Shown here one piece after another: positions 10,051 to 19,627 of a DNA stretch of 64,000 nucleotides. Source of the DNA: Paenibacillus mucilaginosus 3016 (GTDB lineage: Bacteria > Bacillota > Bacilli > Paenibacillales > NBRC-103111); assembly GCF_000250655.1 (NCBI RefSeq), contig NC_016935.1, forward strand, positions 3,738,001 to 3,802,000, written 5' to 3'. Each line of letters starts with the position of its first letter. Positions within the stretch are counted from its first letter, which is position 1. The position numbers were made by a program, and so were the translations under genes. A model generated the notes under the pieces. It had not been told where the DNA came from, did not search any database, and saw nothing but the letters and a program-made list of their open reading frames with translations.

Positions 10051-10605
10051 ATGGCCCGGGAATCCGGAAGAACGGCGGAAGGGGAGGCGGCGTCCGTCAG
10101 CCGCAGGGAAGAGATTCTGGAAGCGGCCGTCAGCGTCTTCGCACAGTGGGGGTATTACAAGGCGACCACGGCTCATGTTGCGGAGCGGGCGGGCATCTCG
10201 CAGCCTTATGTGTTCAAGTTTTTCAAGACGAAGGAAGAGCTCTTCACGGCGGCGCTGCAGCGGGCCTTCGGCCGGATCCGGCGCGTCTTCGACGGGGTGC
10301 AGGCCCCGCGGGAAGCGCTGCTCGGGAAGATGATCGCCGCCTACGAAGGGCTGATGACCACGCATCATCAGGAGATTGTGCTGCAGGTCCACGGCCAGAC
10401 GATTCCCGAGGAAGGCATCCGCGAGACGATGCGGACCGGCTTGAGGGAAGTGTGGTCGCAGGTGGAGAACAAGTTCCGTGAAGCGGGGCTGCCCGATCCC
10501 GAGGTGCTCACGAGCACGTTCATGGCGAACGGGATGCTCTGTCACGTATCCGCCGTGCTGGGGATGCCGGAGATCAAGCCGGTGCATAAGGCCGGAGCGG
10601 AGTAA
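10051..10605 (+). CDS. TetR/AcrR family transcriptional regulator
   Basis: The protein has 184 residues. I chose the ATG at 10051 because AGAGGG lies about 8 bases upstream; the longer in-frame start at 10012 would add a His-rich leader with no ribosome binding site. The N-terminal helix-turn-helix spans roughly residues 15-60 (REEILEAAVSVFAQWGYYKA, then VAERAGISQPYVFKFFKTKEEL), the classical TetR layout. The C-terminal ligand and dimer domain gives no hint of the ligand. A near-perfect 20-bp palindrome precedes the gene. No transporter or enzyme is divergent to it, so only self-regulation can be proposed. Confidence 0.92.
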   Translation: MARESGRTAEGEAASVSRREEILEAAVSVFAQWGYYKATTAHVAERAGISQPYVFKFFKTKEELFTAALQRAFGRIRRVFDGVQAPREALLGKMIAAYEGLMTTHHQEIVLQVHGQTIPEEGIRETMRTGLREVWSQVENKFREAGLPDPEVLTSTFMANGMLCHVSAVLGMPEIKPVHKAGAE

Positions 10606-10692
10606 TTGCAATGGAGCACACCTGAATCCGTGGTTGCCTGAAGAATGTACTGCCAATGCGATGGATATCCGGGAGCAGATCCGGCATTTCGG

Positions 10693-10722
10693 TTGTACAG
10701 GCAGCTGTAATTGTGGTAAAAT
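10693..10722 (+). promoter_or_regulatory. Putative promoter of the small membrane protein gene
   Basis: TTGTAC (10693-10698) and TAAAAT (10717-10722) have an 18-base spacer. The promoter stands between the TetR stop and the 55-codon ORF. Visual call. Confidence 0.5.
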
Positions 10723-10797
10723 ATTCCATAATAAGTCTTGATTGCTCCTGCTCCAGTAAGTAGTAGCAGCTCGGCAGCGGAGGCTGGTGATGGAATC

Positions 10798-10965
10798 GTG
10801 AAAAACCTGATCTACAGTCTCGTCAGTACCTTTGTGATTGGAGTCGGAACGATTTACTTATACGGCAGGATCATCAACTTCACGGTTCCTTTGCTGTCCG
10901 TCGGGATCGTTCTGGCCGGTTATCTGCTCGTGCACCTGGTGAGACGATGGAGCTCGCATCGATAA
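10798..10965 (+). CDS. Small two-helix membrane protein, function unknown
   Basis: The GTG start at 10798 follows GGAGG at 10779-10783 with a slightly long spacing and gives 55 residues. Two hydrophobic helices (about residues 3-21 and 26-46) separated by a short turn and a basic C-terminus (VRRWSSHR) predict an inner-membrane hairpin. A promoter precedes it and a strong terminator follows, so it is probably a single-gene transcript. I do not recognise the family. Confidence 0.55.
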   Translation: MKNLIYSLVSTFVIGVGTIYLYGRIINFTVPLLSVGIVLAGYLLVHLVRRWSSHR

Positions 10966-10992
10966 GAGGTCATGGTAATCGTAAAAAAGCAG

Positions 10993-11031
10993 AACAAAGC
11001 GGAGTCTCCAAACGGGACTCCGCTTTGTTTA
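10993..11031. terminator. Bidirectional terminator between the small membrane protein and helD
   Basis: The perfect inverted repeat AACAAAGCGGAGTC / GACTCCGCTTTGTT (arms 10993-11006 and 11016-11029) is followed by TTTATT on the plus strand and by T-rich sequence on the minus strand. It serves the convergent genes on both sides. Confidence 0.88.
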
Positions 11032-11064
11032 TTGGACAGCTGCTTTTCCTCGTAACCTCGGCTC

Positions 11065-13234
11065 TCAGGTGTGCCGGACAAAGTCGCCTTCGACTCCTGC
11101 GATCAGCGGGGAAGGCTCGCCGCTGTAGAGGAGCTTCAGCTCATGCAGCGCCCGGGTGCAGCCGACGTAGAGCAGCTTCGCGTCCTGCGGCGAGGCCGCG
11201 TAGTGGAGCGGGTCGACGTCCGTAAGGAGCACGGAGTCGAATTCGAGGCCCTTGGCCATGTACACGGGCACGATGGAAACGCCGCCCTCGTACTGCTGCT
11301 GGCCGGGCACGATCAGGTTCACGCCGCTGCAGCCGGCGGCCTCCAGGGCCGTATGCAGCTCGCGGCACCGCTCTTCGGTGCGGGCGAGCACGGCCAGCGT
11401 GCCGGACCCTTCGCGGGCGCGGTGGGCCGAGATGTCCGCAGCAAGCCTTGCGGGCATCTCGGCTTCCTGTGTGCGCAGCAGCTCCACCGGCTCGCCGCTG
11501 CGGAACACCGGGACGGCCAGGGAGGCCGGCTCAGCGATGCCGCGCTTCAGCACCTCGTTCGCGAAGTAGATGATCTCCATTGTCGAGCGGTAGCTCCGGT
11601 TCAGCGAGTAGTAGGCCCGGTTCTCCTCCGGGAATAGCGACAGAAGCTCCTGCCAGTCGTGTACGCCCTGGTAGGCGTGGATGCCTTGGGACAAGTCCCC
11701 AAGGATCGAGAAGGACCCGTTCTTCGTATGCAGCGAGAGCAGCGCTATCTGGAACGGCGAGAAATCCTGCGCTTCGTCAATCACCGTATGGTCGAACCGG
11801 AGATCGCCGTGGATGCCGTAGAACCGCTGGCGGATATACATGAGTGCCGGGAGATCTTCCGGCTGCACTTTTTTCTTCTTCGCGAGCTTGAGCGTCTCGG
11901 CGCGCAGGTCTTCCGGCAGGAAGGTGTGCGGGGCATCCTCTCCACCGGCCGCGAAGGCAGGCGGCGTATCGGCGAAGAGCTCCCTGTAGAAGCTGAACGG
12001 CGTGTATTCCGTCCACTGCTTCCCGAACTCCCGCAGCTTGGCCGAGGACTTTTTCTTATAGTCCTTCTTGAGGTGGACCTGCCAGACCTTCTCGAGCTCC
12101 ATCTCGGTCCAGCGCTTGATCCGCGCCAGCACGCGCTCCCGGCGCTTCATCAGCGGCTCGTGCTTGTACTCGGTTTCGTACCACGTCCTGATCTGGCGGC
12201 GGGGCAGCCGGGCTCCTTCCCAAGGGGGAGAAGTCGGCCTGCGGCACCGCCGCCGCCTCGTACGCGTCCAGCTGCCGGTCCAGCCACTGCATGAAGCGAA
12301 TGGAGCCCTTGAACCGGCCGGGGGCCTTCTCGTCGATGACGGGACGGTTCTTCCCCGAGCCGAACCAGTAGCGCAGCCGCTCGGCCGGATCGGCCAGCGC
12401 CACCTCCTGCTCCAGCAGGTCCAGCGCCCAGTCCGCGAAGGTCGTCTGCTGGATATGCCCGACGCCCAGCTCCGGCAGCACGCCCGAGATGTAGTCGAGG
12501 AACATGCGGCTTGGGGCGAAAATAATCATTTTCTCCGCTTTGACCTGATCTCTGTAATGATAGAGAAGGTAAGCCAGACGATGGAGGGCGACGGTCGTCT
12601 TCCCGCTTCCCGCGACCCCCTGGATGACGAGCGCGTGGTTTTTGCCCGCCCGGATGATCGCATCCTGCTCCGCCTGGATCGTGGATACGATGTCGCGGAG
12701 CTTGTTATCCTTGTTCTCGCCGAGCCGGTAGAGCAGGAACTCGTCCGTTACCGCCGGATCGTCGCCTTCCCGGTCGAACGTGTCGACGACCCGCTGCAGG
12801 ATCTGCTTGCGGATGACAAGGTTGCGCTTCAGGTAGACGAGGCCCTCGATCGTACCATCCGGCGATTCATACTGTGCGCTCTCGCTGCCGCCCGTGAAGG
12901 AATAGAAGAGGCTGGCAACCGGCGCCCGCCAGTCCACGACGAGCAGCTCGGGCGAGTCCGCTTTTTCCACACCGAACTTGCCTATGTATAAGGGCTGCGG
13001 CCCTTCCTTGCCTGCCTCCTGAAAGTCCAGCCGTCCGAAGTAGGGCTCGGGTCTGGCGTGGGTGAGGCTGCGCCGTTTGTTGTCGCGGATGGACTCCAGC
13101 ACCTGCTCGGTCAGGTCCGGCCCCGTGTACACAGGCACGCCCTGCAGGTAAGAGAGCTGCTCCTCCATCTCTTGGATCGTACTCTCGAGGCGTTCAAGTT
13201 CCTCGCTGTAGGCTTGCTGCAGACCGGATTCCAA
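11065..13234 (-). pseudogene. helD: HelD-like UvrD/SF1 helicase (RNA polymerase recycling factor), frameshifted
   Basis: Two reading frames together make one HelD-like protein of about 722 residues. The N-terminal part begins at TTG 13234 with GGAGGG nine bases upstream. It has a charged coiled-coil arm (residues 1-60) and a Walker A motif GVAGSGKTT, and runs to about 12220. The C-terminal part, in the next frame, resumes with LPRRQIRTWYETEY and carries VIDEAQDF, RSYRS, MAKGLEFD and YVGCTRA helicase motifs to 11065. Removing one base from the C5 run (minus strand; plus 12224-12228) would restore a single frame. HelD proteins bind RNA polymerase and release stalled complexes. Either the gene is broken in this strain or the base is a sequencing error; both halves are otherwise well conserved. 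Confidence 0.88.
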
Positions 13235-13339
13235 GTTGTTTCACCCTCCGTTCGAATATGCTTTTGCTGTGGATGGATCACGTTTCCTTGTTTTGACAGG
13301 AGTAATACTATAGCACACGGCCTGGGCGGCTGCAAGTGA

Positions 13340-14035
13340 TTTGAAGCGTTTTTATGACGGCGGCGGGCGCTTCGCGGCGGGGGCTGAATAAGGGGGCTCC
13401 GCCTCTGGGAAGGAGCAGGGGACACGGCGGTGGGCGTGCTTCAGAGAAACAGGAAGGGGGGAGCGAGGGGGGCAAGCGAGGAAAGGAACGAGGAAACTGG
13501 AAGAGAGTGAGGAACACGGTGGAATGAGGAAGAGAGAGCGGGGAAGTGGAGGGGTGCGAGGAGTGCAGATACAGGGGTTCGAAGTAACTGGTGGGGACGA
13601 GGAAGGCAGGGGGGAGAAATTGAAGGGGGCCTGCCTGGTAACGTGTGGGAACGAGGGGAGAGAAGGGGACTGAGGATGCTGGGAAACTGAGGGGGACGGG
13701 AAAAACGGTGGGAGCTACGCAGCGTGGGATCATGGAATGCCGGTGGAACGAGGACGCGGCCGGAAAGGGCGTGGGAAAAGAGAAGAGCTAGCCATGCCAT
13801 GCGGAGGGGCACAAGGGAACCGGAGGAGAAGAACAAGGCGGGCAAGGGTCCGGGTGGAAACAGGGGAAATAGGAGGACGCCAGGAAAAAGGAGGATGCAA
13901 GAGATTCGGAAGTGCACAGGGGAAGCTCAGGTGGACCAAGACAAGGGCGGAAGGGTGCCGGGAAAGAAAGGAACGAAGAATTACGGTGGGGAGCAAGTGG
14001 ACCGGAGGAGAACAGAGCGGGGAATACCGCACCAA
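13340..14035. other. Purine-skewed, G-rich non-coding stretch
   Basis: About 700 bases in which the plus strand is mostly G and A, with many runs of 4-6 G. The motif GTGG(G/A)ACGAGG recurs at 13591, 13645 and 13742. Open frames exist on both strands, but their translations are low-complexity (Arg/Gly/Glu on plus, Ser/Pro/Leu/Phe on minus). They lack recognisable domains or good ribosome binding sites, so I do not call genes. Function unknown. Confidence 0.6.
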
Positions 14036-14038
14036 TCT

Positions 14039-14230
14039 AAATAAAGGAACTCCGATGCCTTATTCGAGTATTTCCCATCATTTCCCGTCAAATAGCGGAA
14101 CCCAGATGCGTTATGGGCACCGATTTCCTCCAAAACCAGGCTCGATCATCGAAATAGCGAACTTCAGTTCCTCTATTCTCGAAAAAGCCCCTGCGGCGGG
14201 GCCGATAGCGCACTGAAGTTCCGTTATTTT
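14039..14230. repeat. Four spaced copies of a ~27-bp imperfect palindrome
   Basis: Units begin near 14039, 14090, 14152 and 14204, so spacings are 51, 62 and 52 bases. Each follows the plan AATAGCGGAACT-CAG-TTCCGTTATT with a few substitutions. The arms GATAGCG(G/C)AA.. and ..TTCC(G/T)(T/C)TATT are complementary, so each unit can fold on itself. The array lies between helD/purine-rich DNA and two membrane protein genes. It looks like a dispersed intergenic repeat family; no transposase is near. Confidence 0.6.
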
Positions 14231-14510
14231 CTTTTTCCCCGTGGTTGAGAGCTTCGGAAGGGGTTCCCGGGATCTCAGAGGGTCCAATCGGAGCATGCAT
14301 ACCGCGCAGATCAGCTGCGGTTCTCCGTCATTCGAGCCTATTAAGTGTCTTAGGTACTCCAGAGCTCTCTGGATTCTTCACAGACTCTCGCTCACCCGGG
14401 TTTTCGTCGAACCGGCACCCAAGTCAAGCCCATACGTGCGGTTTCAGCCCGAGTATAGTGCTGGGAGCTTCACGGACCGCCTGAGTTGGCGCTGCCGCCC
14501 GCATTGCAGG
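14231..14510. other. Non-coding interval, no gene seen
   Basis: After the palindromic repeats, about 280 bases show no convincing frame, ribosome binding site or terminator. The short frames present (for example 14241-14585 plus) have no recognisable product and run antisense into the downstream membrane protein gene. Confidence 0.5.
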
Positions 14511-14915
14511 CTAGCGGTGCTTGCGGGCCTTCCACCATTCAACGACGGGCTGAAGGATAAGGGCGGCGCACAGCACGACGAATAAGGGCACATTGCTGAC
14601 GAACTCCCCATTGCGGCGTCCCAGCCACAGATCAACAATAAACATCAACAGCAGCAGCACCAGCAGAACATGGTAGCTGAAGGCCGCACTCTCGGTGGAG
14701 AAGGTTTTTCCCCGTTCATCCCGTTCTTCCTCCATGGAATTCCATGTGAACGTGTTCAGGAGCGTGTGAAGGACCAAGGCAAGCAGGAACAGATCCATGA
14801 TGCTGATCGACTGGCCTTCGAGCAGCTTCCCAGCAGCAGAACCAACCATATAAAGCGCGGCGGCGCAAACGGCTGCCCGGCGGACCAGCTGAAGAAGTGG
14901 AGGCATGGCGGACAT
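14511..14915 (-). CDS. Small integral membrane protein, paralogue A
   Basis: The 134-residue protein has about four hydrophobic helices. Its central motif, FTWNSMEEERDERGKTFSTESAAFSYH, is shared almost position by position with the upstream neighbour at 14961-15359 (FTWNTSEEERDEMG, then TESASLSYY). The ends also match (WWKARKHR versus WWMARKYR), so the two are tandem duplicates. AAGGAAGG precedes the ATG. The pair follows an XRE regulator on the same strand, an arrangement common for small membrane proteins with a dedicated repressor. No biochemical function is known to me. Confidence 0.8.
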   Translation of the reverse strand: MSAMPPLLQLVRRAAVCAAALYMVGSAAGKLLEGQSISIMDLFLLALVLHTLLNTFTWNSMEEERDERGKTFSTESAAFSYHVLLVLLLLMFIVDLWLGRRNGEFVSNVPLFVVLCAALILQPVVEWWKARKHR

Positions 14916-14960
14916 CCTTCCTTTTCTGGGATAGGGTTTGCGGGCTCGGATCTCCCGGAT

Positions 14961-15359
14961 CTAGCGGTATTTGCGTGCCATCCACCATTCGATGCAGGGC
15001 TGCAGCACCATGCCTGCGCACAGCGCGGCGAACAGCAGCTCATGATCGATGCTTCCGCTGCCGCGTCCCCTCCATTCTCCGATAAGGAACAGCAGCAGTA
15101 ACACCACAAGCATGGCATAGTAGCTCAGCGACGCGCTCTCTGTCGCGATGGAAACGCCCATCTCATCCCGTTCCTCCTCAGACGTATTCCAGGTGAATAC
15201 GTTGAAGAATGTGATAAGGGCTATGGGAATCGAGATCAGGTCACTTTCGGTGAGAGGTTTGCCCTGAAGCAGCTTGGCGGCATTGAGGCCGAGAATGGCC
15301 AGAATGGCAGTTGCAGCAAGGGTACGGCGGATCCGTGTAAGGGAGGGCGGTTTGGGCAT
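14961..15359 (-). CDS. Small integral membrane protein, paralogue B
   Basis: The 132-residue protein has a basic N-terminus and about four membrane helices, plus the acidic cytosolic motif EEERDEMG found in its duplicate downstream. It sits 46 bases before paralogue A and 56 bases after the XRE gene, all on the minus strand. This suggests one operon driven by the promoter at 15652-15681. An AAGGAAG ribosome binding site lies just upstream of the ATG. The acidic EEERDE stretch could be a partner or metal contact; that is speculation. Confidence 0.8.
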   Translation of the reverse strand: MPKPPSLTRIRRTLAATAILAILGLNAAKLLQGKPLTESDLISIPIALITFFNVFTWNTSEEERDEMGVSIATESASLSYYAMLVVLLLLFLIGEWRGRGSGSIDHELLFAALCAGMVLQPCIEWWMARKYR

Positions 15360-15415
15360 ATTCGGATCTCTTCCTTTCGGGGGGATTGGAACGGATCGGT
15401 ATTCCGCTCACAAAG

Positions 15416-15613
15416 TCAGGACTTGCCGCCGCAGAACAACTCGTCTACCGTCACCCCCAGCACCCGGGCCAGCTGAAAAGCCAGGGAGAGACTCGGATCA
15501 TACTTGTTGTTCTCGATGGCATTGATCGTTTGGCGGGACACCGCGCAGGCTTGGGCGAGATCGTCCTGTGAGAGGCCCTTGGCCTTCCGGCGCTCTTTGA
15601 TGTCATTTTGCAT
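15416..15613 (-). CDS. XRE-family helix-turn-helix regulator (YdcN-like, short)
   Basis: This is a 65-residue Cro/CI-type domain and nothing else: NDIKERRKAKGLSQDDLAQACAVSRQTINAIENNKYDPS, then LAFQLARVLGVTVDELF. The ATG at 15613 is preferred over the upstream one at 15637 because AGGGAG lies at proper distance and because 15632-15649 is the operator. Such small regulators commonly repress an adjacent membrane protein operon and themselves. A perfect 18-bp palindrome lies next to the -10 element of its promoter, strongly suggesting autorepression. Confidence 0.9.
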   Translation of the reverse strand: MQNDIKERRKAKGLSQDDLAQACAVSRQTINAIENNKYDPSLSLAFQLARVLGVTVDELFCGGKS

Positions 15614-15631
15614 GGAGAGCTCCCTTGTGGA

Positions 15632-15649
15632 TGTCAAACATGTTTGACA
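15632..15649. promoter_or_regulatory. Perfect 18-bp palindromic operator of the XRE regulator
   Basis: TGTCAAACATGTTTGACA is identical to its reverse complement. It begins three bases downstream of the -10 box of the minus-strand promoter, around the expected transcription start, so a bound dimer would block initiation. Confidence 0.75.
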
Positions 15650-15651
15650 CT

Positions 15652-15681
15652 ATTGTAGATGGGGAATCCAGAATATGTCAA
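15652..15681 (-). promoter_or_regulatory. Sigma-A promoter for the XRE/membrane protein operon
   Basis: On the minus strand, TTGACA (15681-15676) and TACAAT (15657-15652) are 18 bases apart. The expected start is near 15645, inside the palindrome, leaving a leader of about 30 bases before the XRE start codon. Confidence 0.75.
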
Positions 15682-16208
15682 TTGTTATTTGGTAGAAAAA
15701 GGACGGATGTCAAAAAGTTACCGGACAACCGGTGCTAGTGCCGTTAGCGTGCCATATTCAGTGCAGGCGGGGGAATACGATACGGTAGGGAGGAGTTCCA
15801 GGAGTTCGGCTGGAGGCGCCGCCAGGATCAGCATGACAATACATTAGTAGAAGGAATACCGGCGATAGGCTGCACTTTTACCTAAATGAAAGAAGGGTTA
15901 TAATCAAAACGATACCAGATATTGGCTGGCCTGCCTTTGATGATAACGGTTGGCTGATCCGCCTGGGATGAGGCACTCCTGATTCGGCAAAAAGTATACT
16001 CATGCCAATCCGCTTGCCGGACACCCGCTGCATCTGCTCCTCGTCTGTGCGGCGTTCGTGTATGTTCTTCGTTCGGGCTCCCGTTGTCGCCCTGGTTCTG
16101 CTGGGATTCTCACGGATGGCCTCGGGAGCCGGGCGGCGCGTTCCACGATCCGCCCAACCGAATGGAAGGAGCAGGAAACGGGGTAATATAAGTGGATGAG
16201 ATCAAGTC
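15682..16208. other. Intergenic interval before fumC, no gene supported
   Basis: About 530 bases. The only notable signal is TTTACC (15877) - 16 bases - TATAAT (15899-15904) on the plus strand, a plausible promoter that would give fumC a leader of over 300 bases. The 62- and 65-codon frames at 15659 and 16002 have no ribosome binding site or recognisable product. Confidence 0.45.
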
Positions 16209-16224
16209 AAGGAGAGTGACGAGA

Positions 16225-17619
<1,395 letters not shown>

Positions 17620-17651
17620 GCGGATTTTCCATAAAATACAGAGCGCACCAT

Positions 17652-17680
17652 AGAGCTCCGTTCAGCGGGGCTCTGTTTTT
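17652..17680 (+). terminator. Rho-independent terminator after fumC
   Basis: AGAGCTCCG (17652-17660) pairs with CGGGGCTCT, followed by GTTTTT. A longer CAGAGC/GCTCTG pairing is also possible. Confidence 0.75.
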
Positions 17681-18140
17681 GCTGCCCAGGCGTTCCGTCC
17701 GGGCACTTCTGAATGCCGTCCGGATCGTCCCGCAGCCCTTAAGACCGCAGGAAAAGAATGGGGAGCCGTCCGGATCCTCGATCCCGACGACAAGGGTTGG
17801 GTCTGTGGGCCCGGGGGTATGCCTCAGCCAGTACCGGGACTTCGTGCAGGGCCTACGCCCTTACTTCCAGCCTACCTCTGTGCAGGGTGGATTTACCAAG
17901 GAGAGGAGAATCCCCTTGTTTCCTCCCGGAAGCAGGGGGATTCCCGCCTCTTCCCATGCCGTTAGCCTCTTTCGGGCACCATGAATGCAGGTCCTGAGGC
18001 TCTTCTGGTAATAATGCCGAAATGCCTATTAAAATGGATGTCAAGCATAAAAAACATAGTTCATTAAGCACATGGAAACTCCCCTAAATCCCGATAAGAT
18101 ATGGCTATCAAACGAGTTCGACGACAAAATTCGCCGAATC
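17681..18140. other. Intergenic interval upstream of the riboswitch, no gene supported
   Basis: About 460 bases. The first 300 are GC-rich with no credible frame. The last 140 become AT-rich, and a -10-like TAAGAT at 18096-18101 is the likeliest promoter element for the riboswitch transcript, though its -35 is poor. Nothing else is recognised. Confidence 0.45.
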
Positions 18141-18228
18141 TCGATAAAGGCAAACCTGGTGAAAACCAGCGACGCAAAGCTACAGGGGCTACAGCGACAA
18201 GGTGCGCTATGCCAGCCAGCTACCGAAA
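18141..18228 (+). promoter_or_regulatory. Cyclic di-GMP-I (GEMM) riboswitch aptamer
   Basis: The aptamer consensus is clear: AAAGGCAAACC, a hairpin CTGG-TGAAAA-CCAG carrying the GNRA-type loop, the invariant GACGCAAAGC, a variable second hairpin, and the 3' conserved CAGCCAGCTACCG. It lies on the strand of, and about 80 bases upstream of, the DUF192 gene that leads the Tad pilus locus. The expression platform (18229-18300) contains a possible hairpin 18255-18281 followed by ATTTTG and the AAAAGGAGG ribosome binding site. I cannot tell from sequence whether ligand turns expression on or off. Confidence 0.9.
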
Positions 18229-18311
18229 GATGACGGGGTACATAGATGTTTCCCATCCCTCCTTTCGGCTGAAGCAGGGATATTTTGTATGAAAAGGAGG
18301 CGAAATCCAAG

Positions 18312-18653
18312 ATGAAGCTGGTGAATCTCGAGACGGGAGAAATCCTGGCGTGGGAACTGCGTACAGCGAAAACCTTCATGCAGAGGCTGCGCGGCCTGAT
18401 GTTCTCGAAAGAGCTGCCGGAGGGCACCGGCCTTCATATCCGTCCCTGCCGCTCAATCCATACTTTCTTTATGCGTTACGCCATCGATGTGCTGTATTTG
18501 GACGAGAACGATACCATTGTGGGCATGCAGGAGAAGCTGCCCCCGGGCCGGGTCGGGCCGCTGGTCCCCCGCGCCGTATCGGTCATCGAGCTTCCTGCGG
18601 GAAGTCTGGGCCTGACGCGGACGAAGCATGGACAAGCCGTAGTTTTGCTCTAA
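18312..18653 (+). CDS. DUF192 family protein at the head of the Tad locus
   Basis: The 113-residue protein has the DUF192 layout: KTFMQRLRGLMF near residue 22, then the signature HIRPCRSIHTFFMRYAIDVLYLD, and a C-terminal GPLVPRAVSVIELPAGS block. There is no signal peptide. The ATG at 18312 is preceded by AAAAGGAGG (18291-18299), the first ribosome binding site after the c-di-GMP riboswitch. DUF192 has no established biochemical role, but the gene is often found beside Flp/Tad pilin genes, as here, 38 bases before the first pilin. Confidence 0.88.
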   Translation: MKLVNLETGEILAWELRTAKTFMQRLRGLMFSKELPEGTGLHIRPCRSIHTFFMRYAIDVLYLDENDTIVGMQEKLPPGRVGPLVPRAVSVIELPAGSLGLTRTKHGQAVVLL

Positions 18654-18691
18654 CCACCTAAACCTTACACCCCAAAGGAGAGAGACACACC

Positions 18692-18874
18692 ATGATGAAC
18701 AAACTGAGAGCACTCGTAACCGAAGAACAGGGACAAGGCATGACGGAATACGGATTGGTCCTCGGGCTGATCGCCGTAGCGGTCGTCGCGACACTGGTGA
18801 TGCTGCGTACGGAAATCACGAACATTTTCACTGACGCGCTGAACACGGTCCAGAGCCGCAACACCACGCCGTAA
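18692..18874 (+). CDS. flp: Flp-type prepilin, copy 1
   Basis: This 60-residue Flp/Fap pilin precursor has a 14-residue basic leader ending in G14 and the processing motif G-QGMT-EY. A hydrophobic helix (YGLVLGLIAVAVVATLVML) and a short tail ending NTTP follow. The TadV peptidase encoded at 20098 should cleave after G14, leaving a 46-residue pilin. An AAAGGAGA site precedes the ATGATG start. The protein is identical to copy 2. Confidence 0.95.
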   Translation: MMNKLRALVTEEQGQGMTEYGLVLGLIAVAVVATLVMLRTEITNIFTDALNTVQSRNTTP

Positions 18875-18983
18875 CCTCTTCGGAAGCGGAATCAAGTTCT
18901 GAAGACCTCAGGCGCAGGGAACCGGAAGCTGCCTAAAGCCAAGCGGACTCCCCATAATGCAGGCAGCCTGCCGCCAACAAAAG

Positions 18984-19368
18984 TCGGAATTTTCAAACTA
19001 TAAATCGGATCGGATCATTCGGCCCTTCCGGCACCAATCGATCGATACTCCAAACCAACACCACAAAGGAGACATACACCATGATGAACAAACTGAGAGC
19101 ACTGGTAACCGAAGAACAGGGACAAGGCATGACGGAGTACGGTTTGGTCCTCGGGCTGATCGCCGTAGCGGTCGTCGCGACACTGGTCATGCTGCGTACG
19201 GAGATTACGAACATTTTCACCGACGCGCTGAACACGGTCCAAAGCCGCAACACTACGCCCTAATCGGTCCAGGGCTGCCGCTCCAGAGCAGGGAACCGGC
19301 GAAGGGCGGCCCCAGCACCTCCGGCCCTCCCGGCAGCGGACTGTCACTAATCATCGGAATTTTCAAAC
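18984..19368 (+). repeat. 15-bp direct repeat in the spacers after pilin copies 1 and 2
   Basis: TCGGAATTTTCAAAC occurs at 18984-18998 and again at 19354-19368. Both lie 76-97 bases upstream of the next pilin start, in spacers that otherwise differ. It is absent from the spacer between copies 3 and 4. It could be a regulatory or processing site, or a relic of duplication. Confidence 0.6.
19081..19263 (+). CDS. flp: Flp-type prepilin, copy 2
   Basis: The protein is residue-for-residue identical to copy 1 (leader with EEQGQG, tail NTTP) although the DNA differs at several synonymous sites. Its own AAAGGAGA site lies nine or so bases upstream. The 206-base spacer from copy 1 has no gene. Identity at protein level with silent changes argues for purifying selection or gene conversion after duplication. 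Confidence 0.95.
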   Translation: MMNKLRALVTEEQGQGMTEYGLVLGLIAVAVVATLVMLRTEITNIFTDALNTVQSRNTTP

Positions 19369-19444
19369 GACACCACCCGAGCGGGCGGCCAATTCAACCG
19401 CCCTTACCACCTAACCTACCCATTCAAAGGAGAGACATAACATC

Positions 19445-19627
19445 ATGATGAACAAACTGAGAGCACTCGTAACGGAAGAAAAGGGACAAGGCATGACGGA
19501 GTACGGTCTGGTCCTCGGACTGATTGCTGTAGCCGTGGTCGCCACGCTGGTGATGCTGCGTACGGAAATCACGAACATTTTCACCGACGCGCTGAACACG
19601 GTTCAAAGCCGCAGCGAGACGCCATAA
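19445..19627 (+). CDS. flp: Flp-type prepilin, copy 3
   Basis: This 60-residue pilin precursor differs from copies 1 and 2 only at the leader (EEKGQG) and the tail (SRSETP). The helix and GQGMTEY cleavage motif are unchanged. AAAGGAGA is upstream. The tail change adds a charge to the exposed end of the mature pilin, so the two pilin types could make surfaces with slightly different properties. Confidence 0.95.
   Translation: MMNKLRALVTEEKGQGMTEYGLVLGLIAVAVVATLVMLRTEITNIFTDALNTVQSRSETP

Noticed and set aside
12068-12991. 307-codon plus-strand frame opposite helD
   Set aside because: It mirrors the helicase frame and has low-complexity Arg/Leu content; HelD motifs on the minus strand are unambiguous.
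13441-14216. Several 100-160 codon frames on both strands of the purine-rich region
   Set aside because: Arg/Gly-rich or Pro/Ser/Leu-rich low-complexity translations without homologous motifs or proper starts; explained by base skew.
16002-16199. 65-codon frame before fumC
   Set aside because: No ribosome binding site and no recognisable sequence; the Cys/Arg-rich composition looks random.
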